A stretch of DNA of 64,000 nt, from positions 1 through 64,000 of the forward strand of contig JADGIG010000005.1 in assembly GCA_018985235.1 (NCBI GenBank). Direction: 5' to 3'. The stretch is from Sanchytrium tribonematis. Lineage: Eukaryota; Sanchytriomycota; Sanchytriomycetes; Sanchytriales; Sanchytriaceae. Made by a program: the position numbers and the translations under genes. Below the pieces are notes generated by a model. It was not told the origin of the DNA, ran no database searches, and saw only the letters and a list, made by a program, of their open reading frames with translations. Shown piece after piece: positions 17,433 through 27,194 of the stretch (position 1 is the stretch's first letter; the number at the start of each line of letters is the position of its first letter).

Positions 17433-19013
17433 ATGAAACATGTCAATTTTGAAGATGATCCTAATGTACAATTAAAAATAAATGAAGGGTACGCAAAAAA
17501 ATTTGAATACAACAAAAAAAGGGAAGAGCTAGCATATTTACAGAAGCACGCGGAAGAACAATCATCTTCTGATGGTTCTTCTGAGGACGAAGCTGCGGAG
17601 TTGGTAACAGATGCAGTAGATATTCAAATAATGAACGTCATTGGTAAAATTCGTTCGAAGGATCCGTCGATCTATGACAAAAACATCCACTTCTTCAATG
17701 ATGAACATTTTGATAGTTCATATAAAAAATCAATGAAAGCGCCCACAAAATTAAAGGACATTGAGCGAACTGATATTTTAAGTAAAATGGAGACTTTTGA
17801 AAAGCATGGCGAAGTCATTGAGGATGAACCGAAGCCAGTCGTTACTTATATAGATGAACAAAATGCATTAAAGGAAGCCTTTCGAAGTGTCGAAATTGCA
17901 GAAGATGATTTTTTGGAAAAAAAAGTGAATCAAAAAGAAATCGAAAATCCTTTGGAAAATATTATAAAAAATGTGGAAGCCGAGGAGATAAAAGAAGAAC
18001 TTGTAAATGTTGCGAAGAAGTCTTCGCAAGACTGGAATCAAGATCAATGGTTGATGAATTATGTATTGACAAAAGGTTGGATGGAAACTAATAATGATCA
18101 TTTATATGGCTCTGCAGCTACTTACGCCATTAAGGATTCTGACACTTTTGACTCAAGTGTAATCGTACAGCAACATGGCGAGGAAGTTCCACTATATGAG
18201 GACAATTCTGATGACGATTCATTAGTAGATAAATTTGAGCAGGACTCACAATATCGATATCAAGATAAAAATAGTTCTCAAATTAAATCATACAGCAGAA
18301 ATGTTCCAGATACTGCCAGGCGGCCAGATACTCGAAGAATTGAAGCAAGAAAAAACAAAGAAGTAAGAAAAAGACATGAAGTTGTGCAAAAATCGGAGCA
18401 AGTCAAAAGACTAAAGAATTTGAAGAAAGAAGAGATTCTCAGCAAATACAAACAAATAAGTAAAGCGGCTGGTTTAAAAGATAATACTTTAATCGAAAAG
18501 TTAAACTTAGATTCAGAATTTGATGAGGAAAAGTGGGATCAAGAAATGGAAATTCTATTTGATGATGATTATTATAATGAAGTCGATGAACTAGATATTC
18601 CAGAATCAAATCTAGAAAATTTAAATGATTATGGTCTTGATGACAAACTGGAAGCATCAAAACAAAAAGTGTTTAAGGATCTGCTTACAGTCAATAAGGA
18701 AGAGCTAAAGGATGATATTGATGAATATTTTAAACTAGATTATGAAGATGTTGTTGCGGATGTACCAGTTAAATTTAAATATCGAAATGTTGAACCAGAG
18801 AATTATGGACTCAAACCTGGCATCTTACTTTTGGCAGAAGAAAAAGATTTGAACAACGTTGTAGGACTCAAGAGAATTGCACCTTACAAAGAAAAGAATT
18901 ACAAAGTCAAGAAACATAAAATCGCCGAAGTGGAACGCATTGTCAAGGACAAAATAAAGAAAATCGAAAACAAAGAAGAAAAGAAGATTCTAAAGAAATG
19001 GGTAAAAAAATAA
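17433..19013 (+). CDS. KRI1: Ribosome biogenesis protein KRI1
   Basis: A 526-residue, highly charged nucleolar protein. KRI1 blocks in order are NKKREELAYLQKHAEEQ near the N-terminus, TKLKDIERTDIL, YIDEQNALKEAF, WLMNYVLTKGWME, the central SYSRNVPDTARRPDTRRIEA with KEEILSKYKQI, and the C-terminal VEPENYGLKPGILLLAEEKD with LKRIAPYK. KRI1 acts with KRR1 in 40S subunit maturation. The ATG at 17433 is chosen as the first Met. The stop codon TAA lies in AATAAA, and the convergent carrier gene ends one base later. Confidence 0.93.
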   Translation: MKHVNFEDDPNVQLKINEGYAKKFEYNKKREELAYLQKHAEEQSSSDGSSEDEAAELVTDAVDIQIMNVIGKIRSKDPSIYDKNIHFFNDEHFDSSYKKSMKAPTKLKDIERTDILSKMETFEKHGEVIEDEPKPVVTYIDEQNALKEAFRSVEIAEDDFLEKKVNQKEIENPLENIIKNVEAEEIKEELVNVAKKSSQDWNQDQWLMNYVLTKGWMETNNDHLYGSAATYAIKDSDTFDSSVIVQQHGEEVPLYEDNSDDDSLVDKFEQDSQYRYQDKNSSQIKSYSRNVPDTARRPDTRRIEARKNKEVRKRHEVVQKSEQVKRLKNLKKEEILSKYKQISKAAGLKDNTLIEKLNLDSEFDEEKWDQEMEILFDDDYYNEVDELDIPESNLENLNDYGLDDKLEASKQKVFKDLLTVNKEELKDDIDEYFKLDYEDVVADVPVKFKYRNVEPENYGLKPGILLLAEEKDLNNVVGLKRIAPYKEKNYKVKKHKIAEVERIVKDKIKKIENKEEKKILKKWVKK

Positions 19014-19014
19014 A

Positions 19015-19887
19015 TCAAAAATTTGCATTAAAGTAATTTGTCAAAGTGAATGTAAGCGAAGACCCAATAACCGATTTTAACAAGGCCGGTCGAACTCCTT
19101 TAAAGAGTGCTGAAACTCCTTCTTCGTTAAGTATATGTCTAAAAACCCTATATGCATAGCCTGGAGCAAATCCAGTCGTCTTGGTGGAATCAGGCCTCCT
19201 CAAATTTCTATAATTTGGAGTTTTTACATTATGGAGAAACTCCGATACCCTTGGACCTTGTATTTGCATTCGCTTCCTCAAAGTATCTAATGGATAAGTT
19301 GATAATTTACCACTAAACCCAGCAAGTGCTCCGCTAACAAGGTCTAATTTTGTTGGGCTAATTATATTGATGGACTGAATAAAGTTTTTGTAAAACTCAT
19401 AAGTTGCAAAAGTTATTCCCATATAAGGCATAATTGCAACTAAAGAAGGACCTAGTCCCTTGTACAATCCAAAATGTTCCTCCTTCACAATTGTTGAGAT
19501 AGCGTGCGGTACAGACTTGTAAATCGGTATAACCTGAAGTGCAAACCGAGTTCTCAAAACATCGAAAGGAAATGTTACAAATGTGGCTGCAACACCAGAT
19601 AATGCTCCACTAATAAAATGCCTTGCAAAATTATTTTCTATAGGAATATTGCTTTTAATGTGCTTGTAGCTTGTCATCTGAACTAATGTATATGATCCGT
19701 AGAGCATTTCAGCACTCAAATTACCTTTCCAAAATGCAAATAGACCTTCTTCCTGAAAGATTTTTGATATCTGCAAGCTCGATGGTAATGTACTGACTTG
19801 ATTTCTTATCTTGATGACATCCAATGGCGCTATAACCATCCTACTGAGTAGGCCAGCTAAGAAAGCCGACAATGCAAGATCCCCCAT
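19015..19887 (-). CDS. Mitochondrial carrier, thiamine pyrophosphate type (TPC1/SLC25A19)
   Basis: A 290-residue protein with three tandem mitochondrial-carrier repeats, each with a PxD signature: APLDVIKIRNQVS, FPFDVLRTRFALQ and YPLDTLRKRMQIQGP. Matching EGLFAFWKGN, FGLYKGLGPSL and GVSALFKGVRPALLKS elements follow. The repeat signatures, especially YPLDTLRKRMQ and FPFDVLRTR, are most like the thiamine pyrophosphate carrier. Length is normal. The substrate is inferred from motif similarity only. It ends one base from KRI1. Confidence 0.8.
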   Translation of the reverse strand: MGDLALSAFLAGLLSRMVIAPLDVIKIRNQVSTLPSSLQISKIFQEEGLFAFWKGNLSAEMLYGSYTLVQMTSYKHIKSNIPIENNFARHFISGALSGVAATFVTFPFDVLRTRFALQVIPIYKSVPHAISTIVKEEHFGLYKGLGPSLVAIMPYMGITFATYEFYKNFIQSINIISPTKLDLVSGALAGFSGKLSTYPLDTLRKRMQIQGPRVSEFLHNVKTPNYRNLRRPDSTKTTGFAPGYAYRVFRHILNEEGVSALFKGVRPALLKSVIGSSLTFTLTNYFNANF

Positions 19888-19987
19888 GTACTTTCGTTAC
19901 GAAACTCTGTTAATTTTTGAAGTAGAGTAAACTGAGCATTGCGCAGCTATAATGCCCGAGAACAATTATATTTTGATTATTGTTTAT

Positions 19988-21152
19988 TTAATTTTCCAAA
20001 TTTCCTCTTTTTCCTTGTTCAATCTCAATGCTCTCAAATAATGCTTTAAAATTACCTGCTCCAAATCCTAAATTAATCGATATTACCTTGATGGTTGCGT
20101 CTCTGGATAACTTCAATGAAGTATGTTGGTCTATCTTGAAGCGGTTTTGTAAAAATTTGAAGTAAATAGCCATGTTCATCAAAATCAACCAAAATGTGTA
20201 ACTTTTTAATTTCTTCCAAATCTTCTGCCACTTTTGTACCAATTTTATCTAAATTTTTCTTTAGTTGAACATAATATTCCTCAGGAATAGACAAAAACTC
20301 TACTCCTCTTTCCTTCAATCTCTGAATATCTTGGAGAATATTTTCAGTTCTTAGCGCGATGTGCTGAATGCCGGACCCTCCATAGTAATCTACATATTCC
20401 TGGATCTGAGATTTTTTCATGCCCTGGGCTGGCTCGTTTATAGGCATTTTAATTTTCTCATCCCAATCTGCCATTACAATCGAGCGAAGACTCGAATATT
20501 TAGTATGAATTTGCTTGTCATCAACGGACCAGAATCGATGAAATTGAAGAGTTTTTTCATAGTATTCGCAAGCTGCCACCATTTGTAAATCTGGCTGATT
20601 TCCAACACAATGGTCCAAAAATTCCAAACCAATTTTAGGAAGCAACTTTGTGATAGGATCTGGTTGACAAGCAATAAAGCCTGGCAAAAAATGTCCTTTG
20701 TATCCTTTTCTTTCGACAAATGAGTGGATAGTGTCACCATATGTTTTCACAGCTGCTATGATAACTTTTCCGTTCTCATCTTCTAATTCAGATGGCTCTC
20801 TGACAGATACCGCACCTCTTTTAACAGCTTCAGAATAGACATGCTTGCAGTCATCTACTTTAAATGCGACATCCTTGGCACCATCTCCATGTAATGCAAT
20901 ATGAGGGTTTAATTTGTTGTCTGTAGGCAGTAGCGGGGACTCAAATACAAATATAATGTTCTTTTGTCTAACAACATGAGAAGCTACCTGGCGACTTCCA
21001 GTTTCTAGTCCGCGGTAAGCGTAAGGCTCAAATCCTAATTTTGTAATATAATAAGTAGCTGCCTGCTTCGCATTACCTACATAAAATCGAACGTGATCGA
21101 AACCATCATAAGTAACATTTGGCTTAGTACCTTTATCTTCATAAGAGGTCAT
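19988..21152 (-). CDS. HPPD: 4-hydroxyphenylpyruvate dioxygenase
   Basis: Spliced from 20087-21152 and 19988-20067 into 381 residues, the usual size. HPPD converts 4-hydroxyphenylpyruvate to homogentisate in tyrosine breakdown. Iron-ligand regions are visible: LDHCVGN (His), SGIQHIALRT (His) and TYFIEVIQRR (Glu). The N-terminal half is the non-catalytic vicinal-oxygen-chelate domain (YDGFDHVRFYVGNAKQAA). Splicing converts a wrong NID ending into RRNHQGFGAGNFKALFESIE, the hallmark C-terminus of the family. AATAAA follows the stop codon directly. Confidence 0.95.
20068..20086 (-). other. 19-nt intron in HPPD
   Basis: GTAATATCGATTAATTTAG, phase 1, T12 and A14. Removal joins RRNHQG to FGAGNFKALFE. 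Confidence 0.93.
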
Positions 21153-21642
21153 TTTACAAGTGTTTGATATTGGCGTTAGCTGGAGTTTTGTGTGACGGAC
21201 TTCAAACTAATGGTTTAATTCGGAATCCAACTTCAAGTCTACATAATTGAAGTATATAAATTTCAAATCCGCCCACTTCATTCAATGAAAACCAGGAATT
21301 TATTTTTTTTGTTTGCTTTTCATGTCTTGATAACTATGGACTAACATATTATAGATTTGAAGATATACTATATTGATCCATTTTTTAAGGTTTCACAATC
21401 ACAATTGTTAGCACGCCTTAGAAATACCATATTCAAAAGCTAAGAAATTTGTACAAGTGCATTCAAAAATTTGGTACACTAATGAGGTGCCTCAAAGATC
21501 GAATCGAAATCGAAACTTATTGGTAATTGCGCAAACGTTCTGTCTGATTCGCATAACCACAATTAAGTTCTAGCCAATCAATCAATAAATAATTTTATTA
21601 AAAAAGCAACGGTTCAAACTCTCCTAGCTCTTATTATCTCCA
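21153..21642. other. Intergenic region between divergent HPPD and CHS4-like genes
   Basis: About 490 bp, one of the two longest gaps in the window. It is AT-rich, with no long frame, no convincing tRNA and no clear repeat. It presumably holds the divergent promoters of HPPD and the CHS4-like gene. Confidence 0.5.
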
Positions 21643-23559
21643 ATGACAGACGGACGCGGGAATTTGACTAGAACATTAAGTACAACCCAACCATCTCATC
21701 ATTTGAATAGCGATGGAGATGATAAAATTCCTCCCAGATCTACGGAACCAAAACCTCCAAAGAAAAAGTTTTATTATCAAATGCCTGGTTCTGACAGAAA
21801 TGTTGAAAAGGTACCAGAACCACTTCCTAAACAAAATCATAATTTAAATTCAGGTCTCTATTTGCAACCCACTATTGGCGGCCTAGAAAATTTATCATTA
21901 TCCAACATGCCGCAACGATCAGATTCCAAAGAATTAGACCAAAGGTCTCTAAATGCCGAAAAAGGCGAAACGTTGCAAGCAGGTACTAAACTGTCGTCTT
22001 CGAGTCTAAATAGCGACACACAGAATATGTCATATAATTCAACCACTCAACAATTTTTAATGACTAGTGTCGATTCAGAGCAAGATGAGGGAATCCCTCC
22101 ACCGAGTGTGTACAATCAATTTCAACAGCAACATGACCAACAGCAATATAATCGATACAGCGAACAGGCTATCCGTAATGTTAACAGCTCACCCAATATA
22201 GGTATGGTGCAACATCAATCATTACCGCCTCAATTTCAATCTAGTCCACCCAATACACACCTAAAAGCCAATTCTGATGTTGGAATGGCTCGATCTCCCC
22301 AACGGAATCATTTATCTCCTGCTTTTAGTCAAGATAGAGATAGAAGGCCATCGGTTGACTCAAACTCTGGATATTCTTTTGATGTTCAGCAGATTCAGCA
22401 TGCTACCTCTCAACCCTCAAATATGTTTATTGCCGGTGGAGATAATCAACCTACAAATGCCACTTTGCAAATGTACAGAGATCAACTTAAAAAGGCCAAC
22501 GATCCAATTTTACTTTTAGAATTTAGCAAATATCTAATACAAATGTCAGAGCACGTCCTTAATGAAAAGGCAAGTCAGCAGCAAATTCAACAGAAGCAAA
22601 AACAACTTCAGTCTGAGGCGCTCAAATATATAAAAAAGGTTACTCAAAACAAGGTTAGCAATTTAAATGAACAACAAAAAACGGCTGTTTCAGAAGGTCT
22701 CGTTTTCCTTGCCGAATGCTACGGTTCTGGAGCACTTAATGTCGGAGTCGATCACGAAAAAGCATTTCAATTATATCACCAAGCTTCGAAGTTAAATCAC
22801 CCCCAGGCAACTTATAGAGTCGCTGTTTGTAACGAATTAGGTGCAGGGTGTAAAAGAGACTCTCAAAGATCTGTTCAATACTTTCGCAAAAGTGCGGCAT
22901 TGGGGGATGTTGCTGGTATGTATAAAATGGGTTTAATAATGCTCAATGGACTTTTAGGTCAGCAACGTAATCCTAGAGAGGCGATCAGTTGGCTAAAAAG
23001 AGCTGCACAAGTTGCAGATACTAGCAACCCTCATGCCTTACATGAGTTGGGCCTTATATATGAAAAAGAAGGTGTTCCAAATATAATACCTGATGAAAAT
23101 TACTCTAGAGATTTATTTACCCAAGCCGCTTTCTTAGGCTATGCACCTTCTCAGTATAGACTCGGTTATATTTACGAATATGGGACTTTGGGATGCCCGA
23201 TAGATCCTCGTCGAAGTATCGCTTGGTACACTAAAGCAGCGCAACAAGGCCATCCAGATTCTGAACTTGCGTTGTCCGGTTGGTATTTAACTGGTGCAGA
23301 TGGTATTCTTCAGAGAAGTGACACCGAGGCATATTTGTGGGCTAGGAAAGCCGCCGACAAGGGCCTTGCTAAAGCAGAGTATGCTGTTGGTTACTATTCG
23401 GAGATGGGTATCGGAGTAAAAAAAGATATAGAAGAAGCCAGAAGATGGTATGTCCGCTCTGCTAGTCAGGGTAATCAGAGAGCTTTACAAAGGCTAAACG
23501 AATTGAAGAAACTACGAGGTATGCAGCGCAAGGACGATGAGAATTGCATCATTATGTAA
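21643..23559 (+). CDS. Chitin synthase activator CHS4/SKT5-like, Sel1 repeats and CAAX box
   Basis: A 638-residue protein with a disordered N-terminal third rich in Gln, Ser, Asn and Pro. Seven or so Sel1-like repeats follow from about residue 340 to 620 (repeated A..LY..A...NHPQA.YR, ALGDVAGMYKMG, ALHELGLIYE, YAPSQYRLGYIYE, HPDSELALSGWYL, AKAEYAVGYYSE). It ends CIIM, a farnesylation CAAX box, as in yeast Skt5/Chs4, which recruits and activates chitin synthase III. This is one of the strongest fungal signatures in the window. The stop codon lies in TAATAAA. Confidence 0.85.
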   Translation: MTDGRGNLTRTLSTTQPSHHLNSDGDDKIPPRSTEPKPPKKKFYYQMPGSDRNVEKVPEPLPKQNHNLNSGLYLQPTIGGLENLSLSNMPQRSDSKELDQRSLNAEKGETLQAGTKLSSSSLNSDTQNMSYNSTTQQFLMTSVDSEQDEGIPPPSVYNQFQQQHDQQQYNRYSEQAIRNVNSSPNIGMVQHQSLPPQFQSSPPNTHLKANSDVGMARSPQRNHLSPAFSQDRDRRPSVDSNSGYSFDVQQIQHATSQPSNMFIAGGDNQPTNATLQMYRDQLKKANDPILLLEFSKYLIQMSEHVLNEKASQQQIQQKQKQLQSEALKYIKKVTQNKVSNLNEQQKTAVSEGLVFLAECYGSGALNVGVDHEKAFQLYHQASKLNHPQATYRVAVCNELGAGCKRDSQRSVQYFRKSAALGDVAGMYKMGLIMLNGLLGQQRNPREAISWLKRAAQVADTSNPHALHELGLIYEKEGVPNIIPDENYSRDLFTQAAFLGYAPSQYRLGYIYEYGTLGCPIDPRRSIAWYTKAAQQGHPDSELALSGWYLTGADGILQRSDTEAYLWARKAADKGLAKAEYAVGYYSEMGIGVKKDIEEARRWYVRSASQGNQRALQRLNELKKLRGMQRKDDENCIIM

Positions 23560-23683
23560 TAAATTATTTGTTATTCCACTACCTTCAAAATTGTAATTTT
23601 CGAATTGAAGAGAACCCATTCAAGATTCAGGGTTCGTAAACCTTTATTAGAGATTTTTTGTAAAACACGGAAAAATTGGAAAA

Positions 23684-24628
23684 ATGATGAGATCTGTATT
23701 AGTACAAACGGCAGTTATAGTTGCTACTAAGTTAGCTATTGACTACATTTACGCAAAATACAAAAACAATCGACTTACAACCATAAGTCAAAATGAAAAA
23801 TTTGAAAAACTATTAAAAAGTGGATCTCTGAATGAGTATGAGCAGGAATTAGGCCAATATTTAGTAAGTTCTGAAGAGGGGTTTGATTGCGTTGCAGGAC
23901 TTCGCGAGGAAATCCAAATGTTATATGATCAGGTTATTCTGTCTGTTAAGAGGCCAGATTTATTTGAATATTGTCCCAAAGGGATTTTAATGTACGGCTC
24001 TCCGGGAAATGGAAAAACTAAGTTGGCTAGAGCGTTGGCTTGTGAATGTAATGCCAATTTTATAAGCATTTCAGCATCTGCCCTTGGTAGCAAATATTAT
24101 GGAGAATCAGAGAATTTATCGGCTGCACTTTTTACGTTAGCAGAAAAGCTATCTCCCTGTATTGTTTTTCTTGATGAAGCAGATGGTCTTTTGAGATCAA
24201 GAAGTGCCAATGAGCATGAAGCCACAACAAAAGTGAAGACTACTTTTCTAGCTCACTGGGATAATTTGGTTAAAACCAAGGGTATTGTGATAGTCGTTTG
24301 TGCAACGAATAAAGCCCACAATCTGGATGACGCGGTCATACGTCGTTTGCCAGTCAGAATACATGTTCCAAATCCTGATGAAGCACAACGAGAAAGGCTT
24401 ATTGACTACTATTTAAAAGGGGAGTTTATATCAAAGGATTTAAGGGAAAAACTCTTGGGGCTTTCAAAGGATAAGTCAAGCAGCGATATCGAACATTTAT
24501 GCAAAAACGCAATTATGAATAGGAAACGCAATTTAGTTAAGCAGCAACTTAGTCAAGGAAGGAATATTGAGGATATTCAAATTGACTTTATGCGACCACT
24601 ATCCAACCAAGACTTCGGTATTTATTAA
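23684..24628 (+). CDS. MSP1: AAA ATPase MSP1/ATAD1, membrane protein extractase
   Basis: A 314-residue AAA protein with an N-terminal hydrophobic anchor (VLVQTAVIVATKLAIDYIYA). Walker A is GSPGNGKTKLA (about 105-115), the pore segment is SKYYGES, Walker B is CIVFLDEADGLL, and arginine-finger-like residues follow in NLDDAVIRRLPVRIHVPNPD. The RRLPVRI substitution and anchor fit the Msp1/ATAD1 clade of outer mitochondrial membrane and peroxisome, which removes mislocalised tail-anchored proteins. It is a little shorter than yeast Msp1 but complete. Confidence 0.92.
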   Translation: MMRSVLVQTAVIVATKLAIDYIYAKYKNNRLTTISQNEKFEKLLKSGSLNEYEQELGQYLVSSEEGFDCVAGLREEIQMLYDQVILSVKRPDLFEYCPKGILMYGSPGNGKTKLARALACECNANFISISASALGSKYYGESENLSAALFTLAEKLSPCIVFLDEADGLLRSRSANEHEATTKVKTTFLAHWDNLVKTKGIVIVVCATNKAHNLDDAVIRRLPVRIHVPNPDEAQRERLIDYYLKGEFISKDLREKLLGLSKDKSSSDIEHLCKNAIMNRKRNLVKQQLSQGRNIEDIQIDFMRPLSNQDFGIY

Positions 24629-24719
24629 GTAAATGGTCTATATGTTGCCCACTCGTTCGAAACCAATCAAGGTGCTTCAAAATTTTCATTTAACATTTTG
24701 AAACCCCAATCACACATCT

Positions 24720-25322
24720 ATGAAAAGATCCCGAGATGCTTACGAAATGAATCAAATGCTAGATTCTTCCCCAAGGAAACGAAACAATCAATGTCCACCG
24801 ATGCTTCGTGAATTTCTTGGACATTTACCAAAAGATTTACTTATTGATATGTTACTAGCCGATAAATCCATTGATTCTATTGATATACCTATCGAAATTG
24901 GGTCTGTAATATCATTTCTCGACTCATTATACGAGAAATTGTCAAAATTATTGCCTTCTAATGATTTTTCGTTATATGCGTATGATAGAGTCAAATCTGT
25001 TCTGTTTTCTATTAAGGAAGCTATTCTCTACTTCACACCTAGAATCCTGTGCTGGGAATACTTTGTTTTTGCTTCAGATTTGCTTTTAAAATTACCGAAT
25101 TTTGAACAGCCAGCAAATCACACGAAACTCTATCTTTTGCATTACTTGAGTAGCGAGACCAAAGCATGGCTGGAACAAACTCGTGTTATGCCGTTATTTG
25201 CTAATCAGTATTTATCCATATTATCTCAAAGAGCCAAACAAGATTCTTCATTCGAAAAATTACTAGAATTATTTAATGCACAATACTCGTGGATGGTCAA
25301 AGAAGTCTCTGTTCATTCATAA
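24720..25322 (+). CDS. Proteasome nuclear-tethering factor STS1/CUT8-like
   Basis: A 200-residue protein with a basic N-terminus (MKRSRDAYEM, then SPRKRNN) followed by an all-helical body. FLGHLPKDLLIDMLL near residue 35, a six-helix pattern, and YDRVKSVLFSIKEAILYFTPRIL around 90-115 match Cut8/Sts1. These tether proteasomes to the nuclear envelope and are ubiquitinated on N-terminal lysines. The match is by eye and moderate. The stop codon TAA is followed by AATAAAG within 12 nt. Confidence 0.6.
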   Translation: MKRSRDAYEMNQMLDSSPRKRNNQCPPMLREFLGHLPKDLLIDMLLADKSIDSIDIPIEIGSVISFLDSLYEKLSKLLPSNDFSLYAYDRVKSVLFSIKEAILYFTPRILCWEYFVFASDLLLKLPNFEQPANHTKLYLLHYLSSETKAWLEQTRVMPLFANQYLSILSQRAKQDSSFEKLLELFNAQYSWMVKEVSVHS

Positions 25323-25338
25323 TACAAATAAAGAATTT

Positions 25339-26670
25339 TTATTCTAGTTGAATATAGTTCGATCGCCTTAGGGAAACTAAACATAGAATTCCCAATATAG
25401 CGCTTGCTATAGAAAAAGATATACAAACTGCAGGAAATCCCATTCTAGTATATATGGCACTGCTTATAGTTGGTCCGATGAAAGAGGCAAACGAAAATGC
25501 CAGACTAAATGAACCATATATGCTGCCATAAGAAGTACTTGTTTTTCCACAGTAACTCAGAGCTGGGACATTAGCAATATATAATGAAGTCCCAAAAATA
25601 AAAATAGTGACCCCTGACCAGAGAGGTGAATTAGCAAGTCCCATCAAAGGTGCAGTTACTAAAACTGCAAACAATCCATAAATAATAGTTTTTAATTCCC
25701 CAAATTTTTCCGAAAATGCACCAATTTTTGAAGCAAATAAGACATTTGGAAGTGCAGCTAATATCATGAAAATTCCCACCTGGGTAGGTGTTGAACCTAA
25801 GTATTCATGTAAAAACAAAGGCAAAACAGGTTCAATTCCCGCTAAAATGCCTTCGGTAATAATAACGATGGTAAGTCCTAAAAGAATACGCCTATCAGAA
25901 AGTAGCGTCCAGATACTGGAAGAACCAGAACAATCACTATTAGATTGTTCTGCAATCCATTCCAGTTTAAGATCAGTTAACGGTTTTTCATCCACAAAGA
26001 GTCGATATATAATTCCAATGATGCATAAAACAGCTAATAAGTAGAATGGAATTTGAAATCCATGATGCTCGTAAAGATATCCACCAATGACGGGGCCCAA
26101 GAGAAACCCCATTGAATTGAAAGAGAAGACGAAGCCCATATTTTTCCCAAGGTCGTTAATACAAACATCAGCGCAAAGTGCAAGTGATGTGGTCCAAGAT
26201 GCAGAGCTTGAGAAACCCTGTAAAAATCTAGCAATAAGCAGATCTGTGTAGGAGGTACTGAATGCAAACCATAAAGTGGAACCCAAGAGGCCAAACAGAC
26301 CAAGAAGCATACAATATTTGCGATCATGGTATTTATCGGCTATGTAAGATACAAGGGGAGTAGCTACGAACAACCCCAAGGCATAGCTTGCAAAAAGAAC
26401 CCCTAATAAATCAGGATTCAAATTTAATTCTTCGATGATAAAATCCGGCAAAATAGGAACGACAATTCCATAGCCAACCATGTCTATAAAAAGGGTGAGT
26501 GAAGAAAGTCCGATTATTGCTGCTTTTGATTGATTCCATTTTAGGTTAGAATTTGAAAGAGTGCCGAAATCCGAAGGGCTTAAATTAGATGAGGACTCGC
26601 TGTCTTTTTTCGACTCTTCTTCAAGTAATTTTTCTTTTAAATTTAATAAAGAATCTTTTTTAGAGTTCAT
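25339..26670 (-). CDS. MFS transporter, SLC18/DHA1 type (second copy)
   Basis: A 443-residue transporter from ATG 26668-26670, paralogous to the one at 6.3 kb. It shares LTLFIDMVGYGIVVPILPDF, YALGLFVATPLVSYIADKYH and ARFLQGFSSSASW. An N-terminal cytosolic tail (~55 residues) rich in Ser, Asp and Glu precedes helix 1. About 12 helices follow, with SLALCADVCINDLG and GFLLGPVIGGYL typical of vesicular amine transporters. The stop codon TAA is part of AATAAA. Two such genes within 20 kb, not in tandem, suggest a small expanded family. Confidence 0.85.
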   Translation of the reverse strand: MNSKKDSLLNLKEKLLEEESKKDSESSSNLSPSDFGTLSNSNLKWNQSKAAIIGLSSLTLFIDMVGYGIVVPILPDFIIEELNLNPDLLGVLFASYALGLFVATPLVSYIADKYHDRKYCMLLGLFGLLGSTLWFAFSTSYTDLLIARFLQGFSSSASWTTSLALCADVCINDLGKNMGFVFSFNSMGFLLGPVIGGYLYEHHGFQIPFYLLAVLCIIGIIYRLFVDEKPLTDLKLEWIAEQSNSDCSGSSSIWTLLSDRRILLGLTIVIITEGILAGIEPVLPLFLHEYLGSTPTQVGIFMILAALPNVLFASKIGAFSEKFGELKTIIYGLFAVLVTAPLMGLANSPLWSGVTIFIFGTSLYIANVPALSYCGKTSTSYGSIYGSFSLAFSFASFIGPTISSAIYTRMGFPAVCISFSIASAILGILCLVSLRRSNYIQLE

Positions 26671-26720
26671 TATGATTGCAATTGAATTTTGAGGTTTCAG
26701 AATTGTTTTGATACTTTCCA

Positions 26721-26761
26721 CAGCCAATCAAAAGCAGTTCCATTTCATGTTTGATTGGCTG
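26721..26761. repeat. 12-bp inverted repeat around a start codon
   Basis: CAGCCAATCAAA at 26721-26732 is the exact reverse complement of 26750-26761, with 17 bases between. The right arm is codons 2-5 of the 26747 gene, so in its mRNA the AUG would sit in the loop beside a 12-bp stem. The left arm also contains a CCAAT box in the divergent promoter. Confidence 0.5.
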
Positions 26762-27175
26762 CTTCTGAATAAAAGATTTCAAAATGAATTTTTGCCAACA
26801 ATGCCAGTTTCTCGGGATGTACTTGAAATGCCGATGCTAGCCGGTGCACTCGGATTAAATACTATTGGGTTTATGGTAGCAACAATAACGCTTCTCATTC
26901 CTCCTTATGCTTATATTAAATTGTACTTAGCCCTAGTTTTAGTTATGTCAGCAGCCCACTTTCTGATATGTTTACAATTTGTAAAGAAAAAGACACTGTC
27001 AGAGAACAAGGATGCACTATTAGTGTGGAATTCTACTTTGGTTTTTAATTGTTCATTGGCGATTTCATTTTCCATTGCAATGCAAGAATCTGCTACCTAT
27101 GCTGGAAGTAGCGGATTTTTTCTAATATTAGTAGGCCAAGTGGTGCACTTGTACAATTCATTTCGAGAAAAATAA
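26747..27175 (+). CDS. Small multi-pass membrane protein of unknown function (142 aa)
   Basis: From ATG 26747 (MFDWLLLNKR) the product has about four hydrophobic helices (GLNTIGFMVATITLLIPPYA, LYLALVLVMSAAHFLICL, STLVFNCSLAISFSIA, SGFFLILVGQVVHLY) and a short basic tail. The family is not recognised. It is divergent from the second SLC18-like gene with 76 bp between starts, and its stop codon overlaps AATAAA, which supports a real gene. Upstream codons are open but contain no ATG. Confidence 0.6.
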   Translation: MFDWLLLNKRFQNEFLPTMPVSRDVLEMPMLAGALGLNTIGFMVATITLLIPPYAYIKLYLALVLVMSAAHFLICLQFVKKKTLSENKDALLVWNSTLVFNCSLAISFSIAMQESATYAGSSGFFLILVGQVVHLYNSFREK

Positions 27176-27194
27176 ATCTCCTTGAATCAACATT

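Noticed and set aside
21609-21625. tRNA B-box-like sequence (GGTTCAAACTC)
   Set aside because: The flanks do not form a T-arm stem and no acceptor or anticodon arm could be drawn.
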